From Acanthococcus lagerstroemiae (Eukaryota; Arthropoda; Insecta; Hemiptera; Eriococcidae): 64,000 bases of DNA. This document shows, piece after piece, positions 24,068 through 35,053 of this stretch (its first letter is position 1; each line of letters begins with the position of its first letter). A program made the position numbers and the translations under genes. The stretch is from positions 472,321 to 536,320 of the forward strand of contig CM063109.1 of assembly GCA_031841125.1 (NCBI GenBank). The letters are read 5' to 3'. The notes beneath the pieces are model-generated. The model was not told where the DNA came from. It ran no database searches and saw nothing but the letters and a program-made list of their open reading frames with translations.

Positions 24068-24441
24068 TTCGCCTACCCAGTCACCTATCCACCCTCACTT
24101 CTCTATGCTGCGAAAGGTTATTGAGCAGCTGAACTGGAGGCAGTGATTGAATTCGCTTAGACAACCAACACTGCTGGTAGCTGGTATATCGTTAATGACC
24201 GCTACGGAATCGTTACGTGATACATAATTCGCAACGAGTCGCTGACATGATGCGAAGTGATAAAAATACTCGGGGCAAATTACTTAGCACGGTTTCAAAC
24301 GGGCTCGAGGCGGCCGCAACACGGCAATGGCACCCGCATCCATCGCGCATTGGTCACGGTGACGCTTTTGCGAGTTGCGAAAGACGACCGCGAATCAACC
24401 GCGTTGCGTCGCACCAGTTCATGTACGAATCAGAATTAGCC
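24068..24441. other. CG-rich stretch without recognised gene
   Basis: The stretch from about 24180 to 24440 is richer in CG dinucleotides than its surroundings (CTCGAGGCGGCCGC, GCGCATTGG, CGACCGCGAATC). Two overlapping frames are open for 60-75 codons, but neither product looks like a known family. It could be a host regulatory or non-coding exon region. Confidence 0.3.
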
Positions 24442-24444
24442 TAA

Positions 24445-24647
24445 GGGCCGGTACATACTTGGCATTTTTATGGTAACTGTAATACGGTTGCGTTCTTACG
24501 GGAAGATGGGAGCACGTGTATTTGAATGCAGTAGTTCACACATGACGTTTTTGCGGTAATCAAATGCACGTGCTGACGTGCTCCTATTTTCCCGAAGAAC
24601 GCAACCGTATTACATTTACCGTAAAAACAGTAAGTGTGTATCAGCCC
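24445..24647. mobile_element. PIF/Harbinger-like MITE
   Basis: The 203-bp element has arms of about 80 bp. It begins GGGCCGGTACATACTTG and its right end reverse-complemented begins GGGCTGATACACACTTAC; AATACGGTTGCGTTCTT is shared inside both arms. It is flanked by TAA on both sides (24442-24444, 24648-24650). A 3-bp TWA duplication with GG-starting ends fits PIF/Harbinger. It is non-coding. Confidence 0.7.
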
Positions 24648-24650
24648 TAA

Positions 24651-25428
24651 GAGTATGAGCTCCAAAAGGCTTGCTCCAATGTCTAGCGAGCACCGGCGAT
24701 TAATCTACATTTCCGCAGCTCTTCTACTATCACCGTTATCGAATACTAGGTATAACGTGCTCGGGAGGTAATGAAATTGAACGAGATCGCGTAAAGATTT
24801 CTTTGTTCGAACTCTTCACATTACCCCGAATCAGACGTAGGTACAGACTACACCCAGACACGTTGTGAGTACGAATGTAGGCTATAGTCAAACTCATTCT
24901 GCGAATTTTATTGTGTATAGACATTTGAAAATAATGTTCTTCGATATTGACATAATAATATATCTTCGAGCTTCCATCTCACCACTCGCATGGTTACCAA
25001 TAGGCATTCTGTTACACGCATGCAGGCACCTATACAAGGCATCGATATACCGATCCCACCTCCGCCACCTGAGAAAAAAAGGTCAAGTAAAAAAATGGAC
25101 TATACCTACCAATTCGAGAATTTAATCTCCGATCATTGAAAGTCAAATTTAGTAATACGTATAATTTACTAATGCGTGTACGTGGTACTATTCATCTTTA
25201 GTAGGTGTATTTTCGGCGTGTGAGAATTACTGGGGAAATGCCCAACTACAAATACTAAACGTACTTACATAGCCTGTGTTAGTCTACACTATCCATAATA
25301 CATTAGTTGCAAATTGGGCAGAAGTTTTGAGAGTAGTTCCAGAATAGCAATAAGTTTATTCATCCAGGCGTACAGATTTACATACCTATGTAGATGTATG
25401 TAAGTCTTTTGGGCTTAGATTTAAATAC
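24651..25428. other. No recognisable gene
   Basis: Nothing is identified apart from short TACCTA/TAGGTA-rich runs. Confidence 0.5.
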
Positions 25429-25436
25429 CTACATAC

Positions 25437-25590
25437 CAGGCGCGTAGATACATCAAAATTTAAGGGGGAGGGTTGAAATTTTTTAAATGCCGGACATGAT
25501 TTTTTTATTTATTTTATGCTGTGCTCATCTTTTTCGATCTAAATTTTTTTGGCTACTGCTCCCCCCCCCCTCCCCGTATCAACGCGTCTG
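25437..25590. mobile_element. hAT-type MITE
   Basis: The 154-bp element has ends CAGGCGCGTAGATAC and (right end reverse-complemented) CAGACGCGTTGATAC, with G-rich and C-rich tracts just inside. The flanking octamers CTACATAC (25429-25436) and CTACTTAC (25591-25598) match at 7 of 8 positions, consistent with a hAT target duplication that has since mutated once. Confidence 0.75.
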
Positions 25591-25598
25591 CTACTTAC

Positions 25599-27914
25599 CT
25601 ATTAAGTATTAAGCAAACGTGATCTTGAGTTTTAAAATCATACACCTAGCAGACACATCTGTGCCCGTGTCTATAATAATTAAGTTATTACCTCAATTAC
25701 AGGTAGACAGCTAAGCGATGAGATTGAGAATCCCTAGGCCAGTGGGTCTCGGATCGCATTCATATATTATCATTCATTTATCGCTTGTTAAGTTTCCGGC
25801 AATAAACACGAATGAAGGAAGGACAAAAGAAAGAGAGAAAGAAAAGAGAAACAGGAGAGAAAAGAAAGAAGGACACAAGAGACCAAAAAAAAGTTATATA
25901 CATATACATGTATACTCGCAGGTAAAATTAAACCATCGTTAAGGTTACAATATATTATTGAGTGATAATACCGAGTGTTTACAAAGGTACCTACAAAGCA
26001 AACGTGAAGTGCCAACGAATATGATTTTTCTCTCTTTTGGTTTTCTCATCGGTTGCGTAACCACGCCGAGTAGGTAAGTATTTCACTTGGGCTGGAATTC
26101 GGTCTGCGACTTTCGCGTTTCAAACGTTCGTACGTAGTACGTACATACATACTGGTTGACGTAATCGCTAATGGCGTGGACTATCGTACCTACTCGTAGT
26201 TGCAAGTAAATAAACAATCAATCAGCCGGTTAATTGCGTGGATTATGGATCGGAAAGGTGCTGCCGTTTGTTTGCCGAGACCTATGCCGATGCGACTTTG
26301 GTGGGCAGTTTAGGTGACTCGTTGTTTGCTGAGAAGGCGATCGCGATTTTGCAAGCTAGATGATTTTCAGTTTTACTCTCGAGCTGACCCAACCGTTTCG
26401 TTCGTATTAGAAAATTAACGAATACTTCAGCGCGCACCGAGAAAATCTAACTTTTTCCAGCCCGCCGTAACAACTCTTATTCGTGGTTCCAGGAGAAATT
26501 GACTACAAAGACAGCACGTTAGCCTATACTATAGATATATGAACAATTAGTTGTTGTATTTACTATAGAAGTGGAGAATGAACTATGATGCAATTTGTAA
26601 ACAGGAATATCAGAGATTGAATAATTGAATTAGAGATGCCAGTCTCTGCTTAGTACGGTAGCTACTAAGTTTTCTCCTCTCTTTCTGTCGTGGAGGGGCG
26701 GAGGACCGTACAGCTGGCAAGAATATCAACTGAAACATAAAAATCTGAAACTGAAGAAAAGTCCTCACTTTTCTAATTTTCGCAGTTTTCCAACTGGCTA
26801 CTAAAACTGGTCGAGTATCAAAGACTCGAACAATGTAGGGGGAGACGATTTTACCCCATCTATTCTATCATTATGGCCTTATCTGTAGTGTCTACGAGTA
26901 TATCTTTACGTAAGGATGTCGCTTCATTATACAGTAAAAACTGCATGTCTATTATAGTGGACTCGTCTAATCTGGAAAACCAGTTTTTGTGGGAGAAAAA
27001 CAAAAAACATGTGGTCTGTTGAGAAAACCTGTATATATTTCAATGTAAGTATAAGCTGGAAAACCTTCCGTCAAACATTTTAAAGGAGTGAAGTTAGTTG
27101 CGCACCTAATTCTACTGTTATGATACCGACGGACTTTACGAGCAACGCGAAAATAACTTGAATTTTGGTTTTAGTTTTCAAATGAATTTTTAATAAATAT
27201 TCATTTACATTAAGACGGCTCCGAGGCCTGCTTCAAATGTACTAGTGAACTACAATTGTTTGTAACTGACTAACTCTGACTACTGAACTGACTGAACTTA
27301 ACTTCAATTCCATGATTACATCTTAATTAATATATCTAATTTTGATTATAGTTATCGGCTCGACGACCGTGGCCGGCGAGGTCGCACATTTTCGGACTGT
27401 GTGATCGATATTAAAACATTGATAAATTATGATGATAGGGAAGTGGAAAATCAATAAGAAGTGAGTGGTTGGAGTTTGAAAAATAAAATACATGATAAGG
27501 CTTAGAACGCGGTAATGATATTATGATATATTTACAAAATAGCATGGAGGAGATGCATGATGTTGATGGTGGCACGACAGTGTCCACAAGAAATGCTTAA
27601 AGTTCGTGTAAATAAAACGAAAAACGCATTGAATGATAACGACAATAATGACTATAATAAACTGCATATGTACATATGATCGACTGTAACTGGCCTCTAA
27701 GCTGTTGTCGGCACCACCTTAAAATAAACTCCAATTAAAATAAATAAAAAATAAATAAATAAAAAATATGATGAAATGTTAGGGGACAAAGGGGACTCTA
27801 ACATCACCTCTAATCTCCAACTAATACCAATACGTTCCCAAATACATAGTAAATAGTCCCGCAGTGTGAGATACAGTTAGTTGCAGAATAGACACCACCC
27901 GTTGAAGATTTTGA
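25599..27914. other. No recognisable gene; possible LTR-like segment
   Basis: A CG-containing stretch at 26080-26470 and AT-rich sequence elsewhere contain no credible coding frame. On the minus strand at about 27430-27180 there is a stretch ending near an AATATTTATTAAA signal after GCCTCGGAGCCGTCTTAATG. It has the look of an LTR R/U5 region, but no matching partner, primer site or target duplication was found. Confidence 0.3.
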
Positions 27915-28224
27915 TGTGCGTATCCAAGTGGAACGCATTCGGAAAACCACTTCCACTACTACATTGATGAGCTCTATATTATATTAAAACAGGGTTAGAT
28001 GCAAGAGTGGTAGTAAGCGTTTGTGGACAATCTGCGTTGTGGAATTCCCACTTTAAAATGTACACCAAGGATCTATGTATTGGCGAGCGCATTCAGGTGG
28101 ATATACATTCATAAAACCACTACCATTGATGAGCTTTATGATGAAAACCGGTTTAGATGTGTGGGTGGTAGTGACAGTGAGCATTCCCGGACAATCTGCG
28201 TGGTGGAATTTCAACTTTAAAACC
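27915..28224. repeat. Two-copy tandem repeat, about 165-bp period
   Basis: GACAATCTGCGT(T/G)GTGGAATT at about 28028 and 28192, and TTGATGAGCTYTAT at about 27965 and 28130, are spaced by 164-165 bp. Other shared words are GCATTCRG(G/T) and ATAAAACCACTACCA-like text. The copies differ at many positions, so the duplication is old. Confidence 0.65.
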
Positions 28225-28630
28225 ACAACATAACCACTACCCCACCGTTTCTGCACTTGTACTATGACGACCAATCAAAACGTTTCTGTTGAAAACGGTT
28301 GATATTTCAAACAAAACAGAATTACCTACTAATGCGCTTGATACTGATAATGTGATAACTATATCATTCGGTTGTTCCGTGTTACTTTTCAGTTTTCGAA
28401 TAATTATCAGAAAGTTTCGAGTGTTGTTTTCAATTTGCAATTTAAGAGAACTAAAAGAGTATTCAGTGTTTTGTCGATTGCATTTCCTAAATACCTATGT
28501 CGCATAAAAGATCAAATGTTGGAGAATTCTACAATCCATTCCAACAAAAGTTCGTGGAAAAAAAGCAAACATTTTGCAGCGAGAGGTCTTTTGGTGACCA
28601 GGTAAGGCTTGAAAAATTTTGTAATATCCT

Positions 28631-29825
28631 TGTTATGTAGTAAGTACTAAGTTCGAAATGTACAGATCCGGAATGGTACAAGCATTTTTGTACTCTGCGC
28701 GAATCGAACGACCCACTTTTATCTGAACCTGAGATATCAGACTTAATACAATTAATACTGTACCGTTCGCGATTAGTGTACCAACTTGTAGAAAATAAAT
28801 AACATTGTGGGTACAGAATATATTGTACAAACCCTGGAATAGATTGTATTTGTATATGTAATAATCCCTTATTGCCCTTTACATGGTTCAACATGATAGT
28901 TCTTATAGTGCAGTGGCCAACGTTGGAGGTGTGCATCATTCTCATGCAATCACTTTATTCGAAAGGGATTGTAATTTAGCATACAGTTTTTGCAGAAGCT
29001 AATGCTAGGGGTCAAGTCGACTTGATCGATGTGCAGTCATAGAAATGGCCAGTTTCAATTTATCGTGAATTATCAAGATCACCAGGTTAAATTTTTACAC
29101 TTATGTGCTCTCAAAAAACGAAGACCGCTGCAGAAGTTGCTTACAATTTAATTGACATTTTTTATAGATTCAGTGCCCCCTCCCTGTTACAATCTAATAA
29201 TTATCGCGAATTCGTAAATGCCATTATCAGTGATTTGGAACTGTTATGGCCGGGTCTCAATTCTCAAAGTCAGAGAGGTATCAAACAACCAAACCGCGAT
29301 GTTGAGGAAATGGCGAGAGCTTGGATGATTGACAATGGTTTGACTGTCTGGGCTGATGAATTATGTACGTTTCGTCCAAATTTCAAAAAAATAAGTTACC
29401 CCTCGGGAATTAAACAATCCCCTTTTGAGGCGCTGTTTGACAGGAAAGCGAAATTAGAAGTATCAGTGTGATGGAAGTTACACACAAGAAACAGACCTCA
29501 ATACAAAAAAAAAAAAAAAAAAAAAAGAGAGAACAGTTTGTCTTCAAACGATAATGTAATGCTGGAAAAGCTATACGTACTGTTTCCATCAAGAGGAATC
29601 TAGATGAGGGATACTATAATGGCTGTATATCTCTATTTTCTTCTTTGTCAGCTTTTGGTCTTATTGGTACAAACTTTTCATACATTTCGCAAATGGTACA
29701 GCATTATTTGTACCTAGTCCGATATTTCGGGTTCAGTGCAAATAAGTTGGTCGTTCGATTCGTGCATGGTACAAAAATGCTTATACAATTCCCGATCTGT
29801 ACAATTTCGCGTTTGGTACGTAACA
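28631..29825 (+). mobile_element. Compact Ginger-like DNA transposon, 1195 bp
   Basis: Long terminal inverted repeats flank an integrase-type gene remnant. The left arm is about 28631-28790 and the right arm about 29665-29825. They share CGAAAT(T)GTACAGATC, TAAGCATTTTTGTAC-like, CGAATCGAACGACC and CTGTACC(R)TT words in order. The termini are TGTTA...TAACA, and the same 4 bp, TCCT, flanks both sides (28627-28630 and 29826-29829). TGTNR ends and a 4-bp duplication fit what I recall of Ginger elements. The arms are imperfect, with substitutions every few bases, so the copy is old. Confidence 0.75.
28995..29471 (+). pseudogene. Ginger/KRBA2-like integrase core, decayed
   Basis: The translation contains ANARGQVDLIDVQS (first catalytic Asp of the DDE core), a YQDH strand in the next frame, then TAAEVAYNLIDIFYRFSAP, SLLQSNNYREFVNAI, DVEEMARAWM and GIKQSPFEALF. 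These are the landmarks of the gypsy-like integrase found in Ginger transposons and host proteins such as KRBA2. The second catalytic position reads N-N where D-N is expected. The glutamate segment (SQ...VER in relatives) reads SQRGIKQPN, so two of the three acids are lost. There are in-frame stops and at least one frame change. It lies inside 160-bp inverted repeats, marking it as a cut-and-paste element and not part of a retroelement. Confidence 0.8.
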
Positions 29826-30444
29826 TCCTGACCGTTATCTGTGAGAAGATATACCCTTCCCCGTTAAAGAGCATTATTGTTGTAACTATGTATAATATAT
29901 TGTAGTTTCTGCCTTCTATAATTGGTGGACAGGTATTTGGGTGATTCCATATTGAATTTCCAGCTAGGAATTTGTAAAAAATGTAATACTTAATATAAGT
30001 AGTTGTATCTAATGTTGGCCACATTACATTCAGCTACATGTATCAAATATTCTCCGCATATTTACCCAATAGGAAAAGGAAAATGGCAATTTTGTTCTTA
30101 TAAGCGTGGACATAAAATAGGTATGTTCAACGTGGACACTCACATATTTCTTGTATCCACGACGAAAGACGTGAATCTTTCGACACTTAGAAGCAGTCTG
30201 TAGAAACAGCCTCTAAATCTTCTTTGTGCAGAGACTACTTTCCTAGATGAATTGTAGGTACTTTGTAAAACCGTGATCTGTAAGATTGTAACCTATATTG
30301 CCGCTGTGTGATCATACAGCCTCATCTTATCGCACTATGTAAAAAACGTGAAAAATTTGTCCTTCAACGTGGACATCAATTTTTTTATGACTCTACACTC
30401 CCCCCCCCTCCTCCCCCCAAAAAAAAAAAAATAATAATAATAAT
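29826..30444. other. No recognisable gene
   Basis: No coding family is recognised. CAACGTGGACA-type words recur at about 30100, 30130 and 30367. A C-run and A-run (30400-30430) lead into an ATA-rich microsatellite beside the next element. Confidence 0.5.
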
Positions 30445-30879
30445 AGGTGTTTTCGGGCGACTGAACTGCAACTTCTAAGTTACGGAAAACTGTAACAAGA
30501 ATACTGTAGGTTGTAGGAAACTGCAGATAGCGTGCCCGAACGGTATTTGTTAACTGGTGTCATCTTTGCCTAACCTGTTGTTTGTTATCACAAAAATTCG
30601 AATACTTGAATTTCAAATTTGAATTTTGTATGTACACTTGAGTGATAACGCAAAAACGTGATAACACGCATGACTTCTCGCTGTAATTTTTACCTGCAGC
30701 AAAAAAAAAATACTGCAGCGAAACCTACAGAATTCTGTAAGCAGTAACTTGTAGGTTTCGCCCGAACGTTTTTCTGTAGGTTACGAAGTGTCGCCCAAGT
30801 GTCGCCCGAACGCAATTCTGTAGCGAAACCTACAGTAAGTTACAGAATCTGTAACTTTGGTGATCGCCCGAAAACACCT
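30445..30879. mobile_element. MITE with AGGTGTTTTCGGGCGA ends
   Basis: The 435-bp element has perfect 16-bp terminal inverted repeats AGGTGTTTTCGGGCGA and is bounded on both sides by (ATA)n sequence. This hides the target duplication but suggests insertion into an AT microsatellite. Internally, CGAAACCTACAG and GTCGCCCGAACG recur several times, giving a sub-repeat structure in both orientations. It has no coding capacity, and the superfamily was not determined. Confidence 0.7.
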
Positions 30880-31024
30880 AATAATAATAATTTTAAGCCC
30901 GCCCGTCGACGGAATACGGTTTTCTCAGTGCCTCTAGTATCGATTTCAACGAAAATACATTTGGAAAGTGAACCTCGTTTTTTTGTTTTTGTCCATGTCG
31001 AATTGTCTAATTTTCAGAGAATCA

Positions 31025-31500
31025 CCCATTTACTGTCTTGAGCATTATGGTATGCCTTCCCTTAGGAGATATCACAAATTTATTATTTGTCTGTTATTCC
31101 ATTTATTATCTCCTAATTTGCCCATATTCATTTTGCAGAAATAGCATCAACTATCACCAAAAATGTATCCAAAACCTTGAACATTGTTCAGGAATGGATC
31201 AGAAATAAGCGGCGGGGCACAAAAATACGAAATGACCAACGAAACAGTGCACAACCTCGACCAAGTATAAAAAAAAGGCGGACAAATAGTTCAACACAGC
31301 CCGGACATTCGTTTCCAAATTTGAATCAAAGTCAAATATCTTCGTTACTGCGCACCCCTCTCACTTCCTCAAAACATCATGCCTTGCAAACAATAGTGAC
31401 ATTAGATGGACTGTCCATCTCATCAAATTCCAGAATAGAATGTATACAATACTTTAGAATTTGTTTTTTATTTAAATTGTTTTTTAATGAATGATTTTTT
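31025..31500 (+). other. Possible exons with homeodomain-like helix; unproven
   Basis: An open frame from 31139 to 31494 follows a good acceptor (TTCATTTTGCAG). Near its start it reads TLNIVQEWIRNKRRGTKI. W-x-x-N-x-R with hydrophobic residues 3 and 4 before the Trp is the pattern of homeodomain recognition helix 3 (positions 48, 51, 53). An upstream candidate exon (31019-31059) ends at TATG before GTATGC. If spliced, the frame is kept across a short intron of about 79 nt. The first homeodomain helix is not seen, the helix 2 spacing is off, and the downstream part is low-complexity. This could equally be a transposon or chance frame. Confidence 0.25.
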
Positions 31501-32203
31501 ATTTATTTTAAATAATATTTCAGGGTGTCTACACCTATTGATAAGCAGTTTGGTTCTCGCACTGAGCTTGTCATACGTTCATGGTTTTGCCCGCTTCACG
31601 CTTATTAACTGTTCGGTTTCTTTCAGAACTTCCTCAAACTGATTGTACGAGTCCTACAGGTCCACCGCCCGTGTTGGTTCTATCCTATTTTTGGACGCCA
31701 TTCCTTTGCAGTTGTAATGTAAAATTTGTAAGTCAGTCTTGCTCTCTCTGCTATCTTATATATATTTTGGGACAAGTGTTTTGTAAATTAGCTCAACCAT
31801 TTCTTTGGAGAGGTGCTCGTCTATGAAAATCAACTGGGAAGCCAGCTCAGATTACCTGGCCATTCAGCTTTTCCTTCTTATAGTTTTCTACCAGGTCTTA
31901 TTTGACCCCATTACTATTTAGTCTAACAATCATTGTTAAGGTCTGATTTCTTGAAGGCAGCCCTTGTACTGCCCAGAAATAGTAGTCTTGGAGCTCTACC
32001 TCAAGGTTTTCTGTCGCCTTATTAAATATTTTCTTCACATCTTCTGACTCCTGGTACAGAATGCCATTAATTATGACATTGTTTTTCTTGCTTTATTGCA
32101 GAAATAGACTTTTAAAAAAACTTCTAAATTCGAGTACATGTAACGTTTATCTTTTTTGTTGTTTCAGTTGTATGAGATGTGTAGTGAGTTTATTCTGTCG
32201 GTT
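31501..32203. other. No recognisable gene
   Basis: Candidate acceptors (TATTTCAG at about 31525, TTTCTTTCAG at about 31627) are present, and one frame is open from 31581 to 31826, but no domain is recognised. It may belong with the candidate exons just upstream. Confidence 0.3.
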
Positions 32204-32455
32204 TCTGCAACGCAGCAAAACGCTACGCTTCATAATAAAGCGCTCAATCGCAGCCAAGTTTGGCTTCTGCAACGCAGCAAAATGCTGCGTTCTATGACAA
32301 GGCGCCCTTTGCCACAGCAAAGTTAAGTTCTCGCAACGCAGCAAAACGGTGCATTTCATAATAAAGCGCTCGGCCGCAGCCAAGTTTGGCTTTTGCAACG
32401 CAGCAAAACTCTGCGTTTTATTATAAATGGCCTTTTGCCGCAGCGAAGTTTAGTT
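32204..32455. repeat. 62-63 bp tandem repeat, four units
   Basis: Units start at about 32204, 32266, 32329 and 32392, each beginning with a CTGCAACGCAGCAAAA-type palindrome. Units 1 and 3 resemble each other (CATAATAAAGCGCTC) more than units 2 and 4, indicating a 125-bp dimer that duplicated. The sequence is much richer in CG than its flanks. The minus strand is open through the array, giving a repetitive product, which I regard as fortuitous. Confidence 0.8.
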
Positions 32456-32585
32456 CCCATCACGCAGTGAGACGCCGCTAATGCCTTTGTCTGCAGCGAA
32501 TAATTCTCAACGCTGCAACATAACGCAGCGCGTCGCAGCTAAAATCATTGTTTTTTGCCATAAGGGGCTGAAGATAACAGCGTCA

Positions 32586-32645
32586 CTACATCTGGGGAAA
32601 GTCAGAATGAAGATGACCTGTAGGTATCTCAATATAACTACAAGG
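32586..32645 (+). pseudogene. Possible hAT acidic linker fragment
   Basis: The translation TSGESQNEDDL followed by VSQYNYKDDPP has the acidic, serine-rich character of the segment before the hAT dimerisation domain. That domain follows 700 bp downstream at 33339. If both come from one gene, the palindromic segment between them is a later insertion. The identification is weak because the segment is short and low in complexity. Confidence 0.25.
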
Positions 32646-32659
32646 ATGATCCACCGAAT

Positions 32660-33333
32660 ATTCGGACCTAGCAGCGTAGTGGCCGACATCTGGTGGAAGT
32701 TTTTAACAACATCCGTGTACACACCATTACTATAACGCACGCACATACGTCGCTCTTATCAACGTTAGGATAAATATCAAAGCTAATAAGACACAAAGAC
32801 GTTTATACTACTACACTAGATACCGAACTTCCTATACTACCATAGTAAAATAAGCGTATCGTTTTACCCAGGCAAAATATAATAAGCGCGACTTAAAAAT
32901 GACCTATTTCCCATTTAAAATGCATTGGAGCCGATTTTCTATACCGGCGACGCTAGCAGATGGGATAATAGAACGCGGGGTGGGTGAGAAGGGTTTATAC
33001 TTGGGTTTATACTACTAGCAGGCTGAAGTTAAGTATCTAGTGTAGTAGTATAAACGTATTTGATAATTTTCGAGTGACTCTGCACTATAAGTAATTCCAA
33101 TGAATTTTTTCGCAAAAACTTGTCCTAAATATTATTTAACCGTTATTGGGCTATCTATTTTTACTTGGATTGCGATCATAAATGAATTTGTGACGAAATG
33201 GGAACGAAACGAAAATCACGATTTTCCTATTTAAACGCATGGAGACGTTCACCGCTATCCTAACGTTGGTAACGTTGGTGCGGCAAGGGGGAAGACTCGA
33301 TGCTAGCGCTACACTGTGCTGCTAGGTCCGAAT
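32660..33333. mobile_element. Nested palindromic element(s)
   Basis: ATTCGGACCTAGCAGC (32660-32675) has an exact inverse at 33318-33333, and CAACGTTAGGAT near 32760 is mirrored near 33257. Inside lies a second inverted pair of 25 bp beginning ACGTTTATACTACTACAC (32799-32823 and 33033-33057), bounding 259 bp. There are no coding frames. Target duplications are not clear. It may be a foldback element, or a short element within a longer one, interrupting a hAT gene. Confidence 0.6.
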
Positions 33334-33338
33334 GGATC

Positions 33339-33613
33339 TTGAGATCGAAATATATAAAACGAAAGTTGTGCCTCCAGACCAAAAAGACGCCTTACTGCAG
33401 TGTTGGAAGATGAATTCGACTGAGCTTCCTGTACTTAGCACCTTGGTGAAGAAAATTTTGGCGATCCCTACTACAAGCTCCCCAAAGAAACGATGATGGT
33501 TCAGCTCAGCGGGCTGGCTAATTCAAAAACGTAGAACTTGTTTAGCGGCCGCCAGCGTTGATGCGTGTTTGTATTTACATTCCGCAAAAAAGTATAATAG
33601 GTATGTAATTTAG
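33339..33613 (+). pseudogene. hAT transposase C-terminal dimerisation domain
   Basis: The open frame reads EIEIYKTKVVPPDQKDALLQ, then CWKMNSTELPVLSTLVKKIL and AIPTTSSP, then, after an in-frame TGA, WFSSAG...KRRTCLAAASVD and LYLHSAKKY, ending at TAG 33611-33613. The W-K-x-N-x-x-x-L/F-P-x-L-x-x-L and IP.TS motifs are the signature of the hAT C-terminal dimerisation region, needed for multimer formation. One stop codon interrupts it. The conserved E-R after the serines appears altered to K-R. Catalytic regions are not visible upstream. Confidence 0.85.
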
Positions 33614-35053
33614 GTTTAATTTTAAAACATAATTATTGCGAACATTTTTTTTTGTACCCGTACCAGGGATGGAAGTAGGTACACACGTAAAGATTTTTTT
33701 CTACATTTGTTGAGAAATGTAATACATGTTGATTTAAAACGTAAAATGTAAAGGGAAAAAAAAATCCTGAAATTCTCGAAAACTTTAGACGTACTTTGAT
33801 AGTTTTACCACGAATGCGGTGTTCTATATGTTTCAATTTCCGCGAGTATTTTATTGAAACGTGCTTAACAGGAGTAAAATGCTGGGTTTTTCAAGGACTG
33901 AAATTTTTACCTTTTTTTTCCTGAAAGAAAAAACCTCTTTACCTCAAAATTTTTACAAGTAGAAAACTCGTGTAAAAGTAATATGTAAAATTTCCGTACA
34001 TTCCTGATCTGTACTTATTTCTTGTTGCAGGACCACGATTTCAAATTCAAATACAGAAAATGTTTCATGATTTTTATCAGAAGACAATTTATGAAATAAT
34101 GTATTACCGAGTACCTGACATCATTTCGAAATAAAGTTTTTCAAAAATAAAAATAATTGTTCTCCCTTTTAATGATTAATAATGTGCCCATTTTAATTAG
34201 GCATATTTCACAAACCAAGAGCGGAAAAATCATCGAGTAGATACCAGTCTATTTATCCATTCCCTAGTTATTTTTTATTTTTATTTTTTCCTTTTTAAAA
34301 AAATGTATTACGTGCAACTCATAAAATTTAGGTGTGTGTCCATTAAAAAAAAAAAAAAAAAAAAAAAAATGGGGGCGAATAATTTTGTACAGATGAGCGC
34401 ATTACTTACACAATGTAGCTAATTTTCCTTAATTGATATTTAAGTATACTTTTATAATTATTTTTCCCATAAGTACTTATATATTTGTATTATGTAATAG
34501 TATTATTACTTGAAACTTCACGGCCCTAAATCACTATTTGTGTTTGACATTGTATATATTTGTATTTTCTTGTTTAAAGATTTTCGAATTAGGTTGATAT
34601 TGTCCTCGGAAATAATGAAGTAATATTAGTTAACTTTCAGATTTTTTATTTGTTTCGATGAAGTACCTGTCTAGTATCTATCATACCTACCTATTCGTAT
34701 TTAACTTTCCTCACTTGGACAGTAGAAATTTAAAACTGTTATCTTCGAGCGGTGTAACCGTTTTCAACAGTAGGTTAGTGATGGATTATTGCGACAGTAA
34801 TTCAAATAGTTCGGAACATTCGGAAGGCAGCCAAGAACCAGGGCAGGACATTTAAAAAAGGGAGTTGACTGATACTTTTTAATAGGTTGCAACTGGACCG
34901 CAGGCTGTGAGACGCAGGCGAAACTGAGGGAAATAATTATTCTGAAGATGCATGTATCGAGTATCCTTCTAAAATTGATCTTCCAAGATTCTTAAACGTT
35001 TCAGTTTCGTTAAATTTTGTTGATAAATTTGCCAATAAAAAAATACAGATGTA
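33614..35053. other. No recognisable gene
   Basis: AT-rich sequence with a 23-nt A-run at about 34346-34368, which could be the tail of an unrecognised retroposon. A 65-codon frame at 34658-34855 ends in a Ser/Glu-rich peptide but has no family resemblance. Confidence 0.5.

Noticed and set aside
27180..27430. Solo LTR on the minus strand
   Set aside because: Only a polyadenylation-like end is suggestive; no TG...CA limits, target duplication or partner was found.
32147..32398. 83-codon minus-strand frame in the 62-bp tandem repeat
   Set aside because: The product is two near-identical repeats (QKPNLAA-ERFIMK); length divisibility of the 125-bp dimer is fortuitous and no family is known.
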